Origin: Marinicauda algicola | Lineage (GTDB): Bacteria; Pseudomonadota; Alphaproteobacteria; Caulobacterales; Maricaulaceae | Assembly (NCBI RefSeq): GCF_017161425.1 | Contig: NZ_CP071057.1 | Location: forward strand, 2,481,501 to 2,545,500 | DNA: 64,000 bases | Reading direction: 5' to 3' | Notes under the pieces: model-generated | What the model was told of the DNA's origin: nothing | Database searches by the model: none | The model's input: the letters and a program-made list of their open reading frames with translations, nothing else | Program-made: the position numbers and the translations under genes | Shown here: one piece after another, positions 1 through 8,166 of the stretch | Layout of the letters: each line of letters starts with the position of its first letter | How positions within the stretch are numbered: the first letter of the stretch is position 1

Positions 1-309
1 GGCCGCCTCGGCGTCGGCGAAGAATTTTTCCCGCGTCGCGGCGACCATCGGGTGGACGATCCGTTCCAGGCGCTCGAAGCCTTCGGGATCGTTGCGCAGC
101 GCCTGCGTCAACGCCTGGCGGTCGATCGCCCCGTCCTTCACCACGCCGGGAAAGGCCTCCCCGACCGGGTCGACCGCCGCGCCGCCGGAGGCGTAGAGGT
201 CGGCGACGACCGCGTCGGCGTCGAACACCGCCGCGCCCTCCTCGGCGAGAAGCCCGGCCGTCGTGGTCTTGCCCATGCCGATCGAGCCGGTCAGGCCGAT
301 GACGATCAT
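1..309 (-). CDS. coaE: Dephospho-CoA kinase (partial, C-terminus beyond window)
   Basis: This gene encodes the enzyme that phosphorylates dephospho-CoA, the last step of coenzyme A synthesis in the cytoplasm. The visible N-terminal 103 residues begin MIVIGLTGSIGMGKTT, a P-loop at residues 8-16 typical of CoaE, followed by the family's DAD segment (VFDADAVVADLY). The ATG at 309 overlaps the aroE stop by four bases, so the two are translationally coupled. The gene runs leftward off the window start, so its length and C-terminus cannot be judged. The order maf-aroE-coaE next to the origin is the Caulobacter-type arrangement. Confidence 0.93.
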   Translation of the reverse strand, partial: MIVIGLTGSIGMGKTTTAGLLAEEGAAVFDADAVVADLYASGGAAVDPVGEAFPGVVKDGAIDRQALTQALRNDPEGFERLERIVHPMVAATREKFFADAEAA

Positions 310-1166
310 GTGCGCGCCTCCAGCATGGCCGTGAGGATCTCGCGCACCGGCAGATCCTGCGGCGGCGGCGCGCCGAAGAGCGCCTGGAAGCTCGGCCGGG
401 CCTGGCCGATCAGCATGGACAGCCCGTCCACACTGCGCCGGCCCGTCTCGCGGGCCTGCCTGAGGAGCGCGGTTTCCAGCGGCACATAGACCATGTCGAA
501 GACGAGCGCATCCGTTGCGGCCGCAGAGAGGTCGAGGAGAAGGGGCGGTTTGCCCGCCATGCCGAGGCTCGTGGCGTTGATCACCAGCACAGCCCCGTCG
601 AGGGCTTCAGCCGCCTTCTCCCAGGGGTGGAGGGCGGCCTCGACACCGAGGTCCTCGACAAGGGCGCGGGCGCGGGCGAGCGAGCGGTTGACGATGCGGA
701 CATCGCGCCAGCCCCGCGTCTTCAGCACGTACAGCGCGGCCCGCGCCGCGCCGCCGGCGCCCAGCAGCACCGCCGGGCCCTGCGGGCGCGTCATGGCGCC
801 CTCGTCGAGCGCCGCGCGGATGCCGTCCACGTCGGTATTGTCGCCGAGAAGCGTCCCGCCCGAGGCGAGGAGAAGATTGACCGCCCCGATCGCGCGCGCC
901 GCCTCGGTATGCTCCGCGGCAAGCGCGAAGGCGGCCTCCTTGTGCGGCAGGGTGATGTTGAGTCCGGCAATGCCGAGCGCGGGCAGCGCCTTCACGGCGG
1001 CGGCGAAATTCTCCGGCGCGATGTCAAACGCCACATAGCGTCCCGGTCGCCCGCTCGCTTCCAGCCAGGCGGTCATCATCGCCGGCGAGAGCGAATGCGC
1101 GACCGGATGGCCCGCAACACCGGCGAGCGGCAAGAGGCCGCGGGTCGCGGCGGCCACGCGCATCAT
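306..1166 (-). CDS. aroE: Shikimate dehydrogenase
   Basis: The product reduces 3-dehydroshikimate to shikimate with NADPH in aromatic amino acid synthesis. The 286-residue length is usual for the family. Visible motifs are the shikimate-binding SLSP at residues 25-28, NITLPHK with the catalytic lysine at about residue 76, GDNTDVDG near 108-115, and a nucleotide-binding GAGGAARA. The start was set at the ATG pair at 1166 because it overlaps the maf stop as ATGA and places the motifs correctly; a longer open frame upstream runs inside maf and is not used. It lies in a minus-strand chain ppsR-maf-aroE-coaE with four-base overlaps at each junction. Confidence 0.93.
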   Translation of the reverse strand: MMRVAAATRGLLPLAGVAGHPVAHSLSPAMMTAWLEASGRPGRYVAFDIAPENFAAAVKALPALGIAGLNITLPHKEAAFALAAEHTEAARAIGAVNLLLASGGTLLGDNTDVDGIRAALDEGAMTRPQGPAVLLGAGGAARAALYVLKTRGWRDVRIVNRSLARARALVEDLGVEAALHPWEKAAEALDGAVLVINATSLGMAGKPPLLLDLSAAATDALVFDMVYVPLETALLRQARETGRRSVDGLSMLIGQARPSFQALFGAPPPQDLPVREILTAMLEART

Positions 1167-1744
1167 ACCGGTGCCTCGCCCTGCTCGCGCAGCAGCGCCA
1201 GCACGGGCAGGAGATCGAGGCCCAGAACCGCGTGGTAATCGCCCTCCACGCGCTCGAAGAGCTGCGCGCCGAGCCCCTCGTAGGCGTAGGCGCCCACCCC
1301 CTTGGTGAGGATGTCGCCGGCGCGGGCGAGATAGTCGGACAGGAAGGCGTCGGAGAAATCGCGCATGACCATGCGGCACGCGCTCCTGTGGCGCCAGATG
1401 ATGTCGCCGTCGCGCGCCGCGGCGATGGCGCCCTTCAGCCAGTGGGTTCGCCCGCGCAGGGCGCGCAGCTTGGCTTCGGCCTCCTCGACCGACTTCGCCT
1501 TGTCGAACAGGCGCCCGTCATGATCGAGCACCTGATCGGCCCCCAGCACCAGGCCCGGGCGCCGGCGCGAGACGGCGAGCGCCTTTTCCTCCGCGAGCCT
1601 CAGGGCGAGGTCGCCGAGATCGCCCGCGAAGCCGGCCTTCAGCGCATCCTCGTCGAGATCGGCCGGGTCGACCTCGAAATCGATGCCGGCGCTCTGGAGA
1701 ATCGCGCGGCGCGAGGCCGAGCCGGAAGCCAGGATCAGGGTCAT
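1163..1744 (-). CDS. maf: Maf-family nucleoside triphosphate pyrophosphatase
   Basis: Maf proteins hydrolyse non-canonical or modified nucleoside triphosphates to the monophosphate plus pyrophosphate. The 193-residue product opens with the signature LASGSASRRAIL and has the conserved GADQVL and KAKSVEEAEAKL segments. It lies between ppsR and aroE with ATGA overlaps on both sides, so the chain is probably one transcript starting at the origin-proximal promoter. The family splits by dTTP/UTP versus m7GTP preference. I did not assign a substrate. Confidence 0.9.
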   Translation of the reverse strand: MTLILASGSASRRAILQSAGIDFEVDPADLDEDALKAGFAGDLGDLALRLAEEKALAVSRRRPGLVLGADQVLDHDGRLFDKAKSVEEAEAKLRALRGRTHWLKGAIAAARDGDIIWRHRSACRMVMRDFSDAFLSDYLARAGDILTKGVGAYAYEGLGAQLFERVEGDYHAVLGLDLLPVLALLREQGEAPV

Positions 1745-2577
1745 ACCGTATTCCTGTGTTCGGACAGGAGGTTGATGACCTTGGCCGCGGTCTCCTCGAT
1801 TGAGCGCCGCGTGACGTCGATCGTCGGCCAGCCATACTTCGCGAACAGGCGCTTGGCGTGGATCAGCTCCTCGCGCACCCGGTCCTCGTCGACATAGCCG
1901 GTCTCGCGGTCCTCCTTCAGATTGAGCAGCCGGTTGCGCCGGATCTGCACGATGCGCTCGGGCGAGGCGGTCAGCCCGACGATGAGCGGCTTCTTCAGGA
2001 AGAAGAGTTCCTCCGGCAGCGGTGCGCCCGGCACGATCGGGATATTCGCCGTGCGGATGCCGCGATGGCCGAGATAGACGCTGGTCGGCGTCTTCGAGGT
2101 GCGCGAGATGCCGAGCAGGATGACTTCTGCGCCGGCGAGATTGTCGCCCTGGCCGTCATCATGGGCCATGGAATAGTTCATCGCCTCGATGCGCCGGTAA
2201 TACTCCGCGTCGAGCGCGCGCTGGGCGCCGGCCTTTCCCGTGACCGGAGCGCCCAGATAGCCCGACAGCGTCGCCTGGATCGGGTCGAGCACCGCGATGG
2301 CCGGGACGTGCAGCTCGGCGCAGCGGTCCTCGATCTCCCGCCGGAGGTCGGAATTGACCATGGTGTACATGACGATGCCGGGGAAATCGGCGACGTGTTC
2401 GAGCGCCTTGTCCAGCTGGCGCGGCGAGCGCACCAGGGCGAACAGGTGCTCGATCGGTTCGGCGCGGTCGAACTGGGCCGCCGAAGCCCGCATCACGGCC
2501 ATCAGCGTTTCCCCGGTCGAGTCCGAGATCATGTGCACATGATAGAAGACGCGCATGTCCGAGGAACGGTGAGGCAT
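1741..2577 (-). CDS. ppsR: Pyruvate, phosphate dikinase regulatory protein (DUF299 kinase/pyrophosphorylase)
   Basis: DUF299 proteins reversibly phosphorylate and inactivate pyruvate phosphate dikinase or PEP synthase. The 278-residue product shows the family signatures DSTGETL at about residue 18 and the P-loop-like GISRTSKTPTS followed by YLGHRGIRTANIP. The annotated ATG at 2577 gives seven residues before a second in-frame ATG at 2556; neither has a strong ribosome site, so the start is uncertain. It is the first gene left of the putative origin. In Caulobacter the orthologue (RP001) also borders the origin on the side opposite hemE. Confidence 0.88.
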   Translation of the reverse strand: MPHRSSDMRVFYHVHMISDSTGETLMAVMRASAAQFDRAEPIEHLFALVRSPRQLDKALEHVADFPGIVMYTMVNSDLRREIEDRCAELHVPAIAVLDPIQATLSGYLGAPVTGKAGAQRALDAEYYRRIEAMNYSMAHDDGQGDNLAGAEVILLGISRTSKTPTSVYLGHRGIRTANIPIVPGAPLPEELFFLKKPLIVGLTASPERIVQIRRNRLLNLKEDRETGYVDEDRVREELIHAKRLFAKYGWPTIDVTRRSIEETAAKVINLLSEHRNTV

Positions 2578-2631
2578 CGGCGGGTCCGTCGCTTCCTGTG
2601 GGGTCCAAGACCTAGCCCGGCGTGGAGCGTC

Positions 2632-2640
2632 TGTGAATAA
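2632..2640 (-). promoter_or_regulatory. DnaA box
   Basis: The plus strand reads TGTGAATAA, whose complement TTATTCACA is a perfect match to the DnaA consensus TTATNCACA. It lies in the putative origin close to the ppsR side. A second site at 2757-2765 (complement ATATTCACA) differs at one base. Confidence 0.65.
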
Positions 2641-2817
2641 GCCGGCGCGTTTTCCGCGCAGGCCGGGGAACCGGATCGGTCAAGGGAGAGTTTTCGGATC
2701 GTTGCGCCGGGTCGATCCCCGGCGGTCAGGATCGCGCCTGTTCAAAACCCGGCCGGTGTGAATATCGCCGGCCGGCCTCCCGGTGCGCTGCTCGCGTCCC
2801 GCTTCGGGACTCTCGCA

Positions 2818-2842
2818 TTAAGCCTTTGTAAATCATGGTTAA
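2818..2842 (+). promoter_or_regulatory. Candidate CtrA-binding region in AT-rich part of the origin
   Basis: The segment contains TTAA at 2818-2821, TAAA at 2829-2832 and TTAA at 2839-2842. GTAA-N7-TTAA at 2828-2842 differs from the CtrA consensus TTAA-N7-TTAA by one base, and TTAA-N7-TAAA at 2818-2832 also differs by one. The motifs repeat at about one helical turn. CtrA sites silence the origin in Caulobacter swarmer cells, so this role is inferred from relatives. Confidence 0.5.
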
Positions 2843-2892
2843 CAGAATCCTAATCAGGCGCGCCGTCCGGCACGCGCCCCGGTGTGAGTCGA

Positions 2893-2916
2893 CGTTTTCC
2901 AGTGCCGTGGAAAACG
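2893..2916. repeat. Inverted repeat in the origin
   Basis: The arms CGTTTTCCA (2893-2901) and TGGAAAACG (2908-2916) are perfectly complementary over 9 bp and enclose a 6-base spacer. The site lies between the AT-rich segment and hemE. It could be a protein-binding site; nothing in the sequence identifies the partner. Confidence 0.6.
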
Positions 2917-3055
2917 GGTATGACCGGCGCGCGCCCGTCCCTGTCCACATTATCCCCGGCCCCTACGACTCCCTTCTTCCTTAAAGTAAGACAGAAAGAG
3001 GGTAAGACCGGGTAGGACCGGTTCGGGGAAAAACCCCTCACCAAAGGAGAGAGCC

Positions 3056-4087
3056 TTGAGTCCGAGCGGCAAGCCCCTTCTCGACGTGCTGGCGGGCAAG
3101 ACCCGTACCCCGCCGCCGATCTGGCTGATGCGGCAGGCGGGCCGCTACCTGCCGGAATACCGCGAGGTCCGCGCGAGGCAACCCGATTTCATCGCCTTCT
3201 GCCTGAACCCGCAGGCGGCCGCCGAGGTGACGCTCCAGCCGATCCGGCGCTACGGTTTCGATGCCTCCATCGTGTTCGCCGACATCCTGCTGATCCCGCA
3301 CGCGCTCGGCCAGAAGGTCTGGTTCGAGAAGGGCGAGGGGCCGAAGCTCGAGCCGGTCGCGCCGAAAGATGCCGGCCGGCTTCAGCTCGACCGGGTGGAG
3401 GAGCGCCTGGAACCGGTGTGCGAGACCTTGCGCATCCTGCGCCGCGAGCTTCCCGGCGACTGCACACTCATCGGCTTCGCCGGCGCGCCCTGGACGGTCG
3501 CGACCTACATGATCGAGGGCGGCGGATCGAAGGATCGCTGGGCCGCGCGCACGGCGGCTTGGAGCGATCCCGCCGGCTTCGATGCGCTGATGGCGGTGCT
3601 GGCCGATGCCACGGCGCGCTACCTGATCGCGCAGGCGCGGGCCGGAGCGGAGGTGCTCAAGCTGTTCGAGAGCTGGGCCGAGGGCCTGCCCGCGCCGCTG
3701 TTCGAGCGGGTCGTGATCGCGCCCACGAGGGCCATCGTCGACCAGGTGCGCGCCGCGGGGATCGAGGCGCCGATCATCGGGTTTCCCAAGGGCGCCGGTC
3801 CGCTGGCGGTGCGCTATGCGCGGGAGACGGGGATCGACGCGCTGGCGATCGATCACGGGCTGGACACCGGCTGGGCGGCCGGAGCGCTGCCGGCCGGCCT
3901 CCCGGTTCAGGGCCAGCTCGACCCGGCCGTGCTGAAGGCCGGGGGCGCGGCGCTCGACGGCGAGGTGGATCGCCTGCTCGCCGCCTGGAAGGATCGGCCC
4001 TATGTCTTCAATCTCGGGCACGGGATCAATCCGGACGTGCCGCCAGACCACGTGACCCGTCTCGTCAACCGCGTGCGCGGCTTGTAG
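3056..4087 (+). CDS. hemE: Uroporphyrinogen decarboxylase
   Basis: HemE decarboxylates uroporphyrinogen III to coproporphyrinogen III in heme synthesis. The 343-residue product carries the N-terminal signature PIWLMRQAGRYLPEYR and the second signature GFAGAPWT, at usual family length. The start is a TTG at 3056 preceded by AAGGAGA, which fixes the frame; no better ATG is available. It is the first gene right of the putative origin and heads hemE-hemH-hemJ. The 30-base gap to hemH suggests one operon. Confidence 0.95.
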   Translation: MSPSGKPLLDVLAGKTRTPPPIWLMRQAGRYLPEYREVRARQPDFIAFCLNPQAAAEVTLQPIRRYGFDASIVFADILLIPHALGQKVWFEKGEGPKLEPVAPKDAGRLQLDRVEERLEPVCETLRILRRELPGDCTLIGFAGAPWTVATYMIEGGGSKDRWAARTAAWSDPAGFDALMAVLADATARYLIAQARAGAEVLKLFESWAEGLPAPLFERVVIAPTRAIVDQVRAAGIEAPIIGFPKGAGPLAVRYARETGIDALAIDHGLDTGWAAGALPAGLPVQGQLDPAVLKAGGAALDGEVDRLLAAWKDRPYVFNLGHGINPDVPPDHVTRLVNRVRGL

Positions 4088-4117
4088 AGGCGGTCTCCAG
4101 CCACGACGGGTAGTTCC

Positions 4118-5179
4118 ATGAGCCGACGCATCGCGGTCGTGCTGTTCAATCTCGGGGGTCCCGACGGGCCGTCGAGCGTGCGGCCCTTCCTGAGGAATCT
4201 GTTCAACGATCCCGCGATCATCTACGCGCCCTGGCCGGTGCGGCCGATGCTCGCCGAGCTTATCAGCCGCACGCGCGCCCCGAAGGTCGCCAAGGAATAC
4301 GCCAAGATGGGCGGCGGCTCCCCGATCGTCCCGGAAACCCTCAGGCAGGCCGACGCGCTGGTAGCGGCCCTGGAGGCGGCCTCGCCGCAGGACACGTTCG
4401 AAGCCTTCCTCGCCATGCGCTACTGGCATCCCTTCACCCATGAGGCGGTGGCGGCGGTGAAGGCCTGGGGAGCCGACGAGGTCGTGCTCCTGCCGCTCTA
4501 CCCGCAGTTCTCCACCACGACCAGCGCGTCCTCGCTGAAGGCCTGGCGCGATGCCGGCGGGGACGAGGCGCGCACGGTGTGCTGCTATCCGACGCAGCCC
4601 GATTTCGTCGCCGCCCATGCCGGGTTGATCCGGCAGGCCTGGCAAGACGCGGGCCGGCCGTCGAACGTGCGCGTGCTGCATTCCGCGCACGGGCTGCCGG
4701 AGATCACGATCGCGCGCGGCGATCCCTATCAGTGGCAGGTGAACGAGACGGTCAGGGCCGTCACCGCCGCGCTGCCCGAACTCGACGATCACCTGACCTG
4801 CTTCCAGTCCAAGGTCGGCCCGCTGGAGTGGATCAAGCCGGCGACCGAGGAGGCCGTGCGCGAGGCCGCCGAGGCGGGCAAGCACATCATCCTCTCGCCC
4901 ATCGCCTTCGTGTCCGAGCACATCGAGACCCTGGTCGAGCTCGACGAGGAATATCGCGCGGTGGCCGAGGCCCACGGCGCGCCGGGCTATACGCGCGTGC
5001 CGGCCCTGGGCACCGAGCCCGGCTTCATCGAGGCGCTGAAGCGATTGACATTGCAGGCGCTGGAGGGTCCGGTGGGGCTGAAGCCGCCGAACGGCGAGGC
5101 GATCTGCCCGGCCGAGTTCCGGCGCTGTGCGTGCCGCGAGGCGGGGCTCGTCCGGCAGGAGACCGGGGAGGGACGATGA
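4118..5179 (+). CDS. hemH: Ferrochelatase
   Basis: Ferrochelatase inserts ferrous iron into protoporphyrin IX to form heme. The 353-residue product has [10 protein letters not shown] at the N-terminus, [17 protein letters not shown] with the metal-site histidine, and the later [13 protein letters not shown] block. The C-terminal tail contains three cysteines as C-X6-C-X-C in [14 protein letters not shown]. Some bacterial ferrochelatases, including the Caulobacter enzyme, bind a [2Fe-2S] cluster, and these residues could be ligands. The stop overlaps the hemJ start as ATGA. Confidence 0.95.
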   Translation: MSRRIAVVLFNLGGPDGPSSVRPFLRNLFNDPAIIYAPWPVRPMLAELISRTRAPKVAKEYAKMGGGSPIVPETLRQADALVAALEAASPQDTFEAFLAMRYWHPFTHEAVAAVKAWGADEVVLLPLYPQFSTTTSASSLKAWRDAGGDEARTVCCYPTQPDFVAAHAGLIRQAWQDAGRPSNVRVLHSAHGLPEITIARGDPYQWQVNETVRAVTAALPELDDHLTCFQSKVGPLEWIKPATEEAVREAAEAGKHIILSPIAFVSEHIETLVELDEEYRAVAEAHGAPGYTRVPALGTEPGFIEALKRLTLQALEGPVGLKPPNGEAICPAEFRRCACREAGLVRQETGEGR

Positions 5180-5625
5180 CGGATTTTCTGCTCGATCACT
5201 ATGCCTGGCTGAAGGGCCTGCACATCATCGCGGTGATCTTCTGGATGGCCGGCATGCTCTACCTGCCGCGCCTGTTCGTGTATCACCACCAGGCCGAGCC
5301 GGGCGGCGAGCTGGAGCGCGCCCTTCTGATCCAGGAGCGCAATCTCCTGAAGATCATCATCAACCCGGCGATGATCGCGGTCTGGGTCATCGCCCTGACG
5401 ATGATCGCGGTCAACACGAGCCTGCTCGGCCAGGGCTGGCTGCATGGCAAGCTCGTGCTGGTGCTCGCCCTGTCGGGCATTCACGGCTTCTATGCCGGGG
5501 CGCAGAAGAAGTTCGCCAGGGGCGAGCGGGTGCGCAGCGAGAAGTTCTGGCGCATCATGAACGAGGTGCCCGCGCTGATGGTCATCGCCATCGTGCTGCT
5601 CGCCGTCGTGAAGCCCTTCGCCTGA
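5176..5625 (+). CDS. hemJ: Protoporphyrinogen IX oxidase, HemJ type
   Basis: HemJ is the membrane protoporphyrinogen oxidase of many proteobacteria and cyanobacteria and supplies protoporphyrin IX to ferrochelatase. The 149-residue product has four predicted membrane segments and the N-terminal block [24 protein letters not shown] with the conserved histidine. The ATG at 5176 overlaps the hemH stop, which settles the start within a longer open frame. No hemG or hemY-type oxidase gene is seen nearby, in keeping with HemJ doing this step. Confidence 0.92.
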   Translation: MTDFLLDHYAWLKGLHIIAVIFWMAGMLYLPRLFVYHHQAEPGGELERALLIQERNLLKIIINPAMIAVWVIALTMIAVNTSLLGQGWLHGKLVLVLALSGIHGFYAGAQKKFARGERVRSEKFWRIMNEVPALMVIAIVLLAVVKPFA

Positions 5626-5906
5626 GGCGGGACGAGCGGCAGCGCTCGCTTGACGTTCGCCGCGCCCTGTGTCAGGCATTTGCAGGACGTCTTCAAGTCG
5701 AAGACTCCCCTTTCCGAGCCGGAGCCTGGGCGCCACGCCCACCGCCCGGACCCCTCAAAGACACCGAAATAGCCGTCCGAAAATCAGAACACGGATGGCG
5801 CGCGAGACACAAGGTCCGGGCCAGGTTCGGTCCGCCTCCCGCGGGCGGCCGCTTGTGCATCGGAGCCGCCCCGATCCTGCCGGCATTTCTTCCAGCGAAC
5901 CCGATC
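5626..5906 (+). promoter_or_regulatory. Leader and probable promoter region of rho
   Basis: This 281-base stretch between hemJ and rho holds no gene I can support. TTGACG at 5650-5655 could be a -35 element, but the hexamer 17 bases downstream, CAGGCA at 5673-5678, is a poor -10. A small stem GTCTTC/GAAGAC lies at 5689-5705. Long leaders with Rho autoregulation are known for rho in other bacteria, and the length fits that possibility without proving it. Confidence 0.35.
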
Positions 5907-7262
<1,356 letters not shown>

Positions 7263-7283
7263 GGCACCTTCACAGGTCTTAAG

Positions 7284-7319
7284 GAGGAGGCCGGCCCCCG
7301 CAGGGGCCGGCCTTCTTCG
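7284..7319 (+). terminator. Intrinsic terminator after rho
   Basis: The core arms GGCCGGCCCC and GGGGCCGGCC pair over 10 bp around a small GC loop, the stem extends by A-T and G-T pairs, and it ends in TTCTTC. It lies 22 bases past the rho stop and before the GST gene on the same strand. Confidence 0.8.
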
Positions 7320-7434
7320 TATCGCGGGCCCGGCACGCGGGGCGCGACCTCGGCCCGGCATGAAGAAAGCCCCCCTTCCCCTCGCCGGCAAACGCGATAG
7401 TCTCGCCGGACACTCACCGGAAGGACCCCCCCCG

Positions 7435-8061
7435 ATGCCGACGCCCGATTTCACCCTCTACCACGCTCCCATGACCCGCTCGATCCGGGTGCGCTGGACG
7501 CTGGAGGAGATGGGCCTGCCCTATCGCCTGGAGACCGTGAAGTTCACCCGCGGCGATGTCGGCGGGGCGGAATACCGCCAGATCAACCCGATGCAGAAGA
7601 TCCCCGCCTTCAGGGACGGCGACCGGGTGCTGCTGGAGTCCCTGGCGATCGTGCAATACCTCGTGACGAAGTACGGTCCGACCGATCTCGCCGTGAAGCC
7701 CGACGAGCCCGGCTATGGCGCGTGGCTGGAATGGCTGCATTTCGGCGAGGCGACCATGTCGATGAGCGTCAACCTCATCCTCGCCCACACCACGCTCCTG
7801 CCCGAGGAGCAGCGCAATCCGGGCCTTGCCAAGTGGGCGCGCCACGAGGTCGACAAGCATCTCAACATGATCGCCGAGCGCGGCCTGAAAGGGCACGACT
7901 ATCTCGCCGCGGACCGCTTCACCGCCGCCGACATCTCGGTGGTCTATATGCTCTATCTCCTGAAGCTGGTGAAGCAGTTCAATGGTGCGCCGGAACCGGT
8001 GAGGGCCTATTTCGACCGGGTCGCGGCCCGCGAGGCCTGGCGCAAGGCGAGCGCGGACTGA
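7435..8061 (+). CDS. Glutathione S-transferase family protein
   Basis: The 208-residue product has the GST layout: a thioredoxin-like N-terminal domain (FTLYHAPMTRSIRVRWTLEEMGLPYRLE, with the cis-Pro segment KIPAF and the glutathione-binding ESLAIVQYL near residues 68-76) and an all-helical C-terminal domain with FTAADISVVYML. Such enzymes conjugate glutathione or act as reductases in the cytosol; the substrate cannot be told. The ATG at 7435 follows AAGGA, and an upstream in-frame ATG at 7360 gives a low-complexity leader, so it was rejected. It stands alone after the rho terminator. Confidence 0.88.
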   Translation: MPTPDFTLYHAPMTRSIRVRWTLEEMGLPYRLETVKFTRGDVGGAEYRQINPMQKIPAFRDGDRVLLESLAIVQYLVTKYGPTDLAVKPDEPGYGAWLEWLHFGEATMSMSVNLILAHTTLLPEEQRNPGLAKWARHEVDKHLNMIAERGLKGHDYLAADRFTAADISVVYMLYLLKLVKQFNGAPEPVRAYFDRVAAREAWRKASAD

Positions 8062-8089
8062 CCCCTACCAGGGCGAGCGTTTTCAAGGT

Positions 8090-8117
8090 TTGCGACTTTT
8101 GGTGGAACAACGCTACA
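8090..8117 (+). promoter_or_regulatory. Candidate promoter of the tyrosinase gene
   Basis: TTGCGA (8090-8095) and GCTACA (8112-8117) are spaced by 16 bases, resembling alphaproteobacterial housekeeping promoters. The tyrosinase start lies 50 bases downstream behind an AAGGAGG ribosome site. Confidence 0.5.
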
Positions 8118-8166
8118 ACCCGTGATAACCTCCTGCCGGGCATTCCCCTTGCAAGGAGGTTGTGAA

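Larger units (their letters stand above)
2578..3055. other. Putative chromosomal replication origin (oriC) between ppsR and hemE
   Basis: This 478-base gap holds no convincing gene. It separates divergent ppsR and hemE, the gene pair that flanks the Caulobacter origin. Visible elements are one perfect DnaA box at 2632-2640, a near match at 2757-2765, a weaker TTATCCCCG at 2950-2958, an AT-rich stretch at about 2815-2857 with TTAA-type CtrA half-sites, four GANTC methylation sites between 2808 and 2971, a 6-bp stem at 2796-2810, a 9-bp inverted repeat at 2893-2916, and a tandem 10-base repeat at 3001-3020. The hemE promoter must also lie here. Five parS sites lie 7-13 kb to the right, as expected near an origin. 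Confidence 0.8.

Noticed and set aside
3025-3037. GGGG-AAAAA-CCCC stem as a terminator
   Set aside because: It lies directly upstream of the hemE ribosome site, so a terminator there would block hemE; it is short and may be accidental.
3038-4975. A 645-residue antisense frame over hemE and hemH
   Set aside because: High-GC DNA gives long antisense frames. The frame lacks any domain and lies opposite two confirmed genes.
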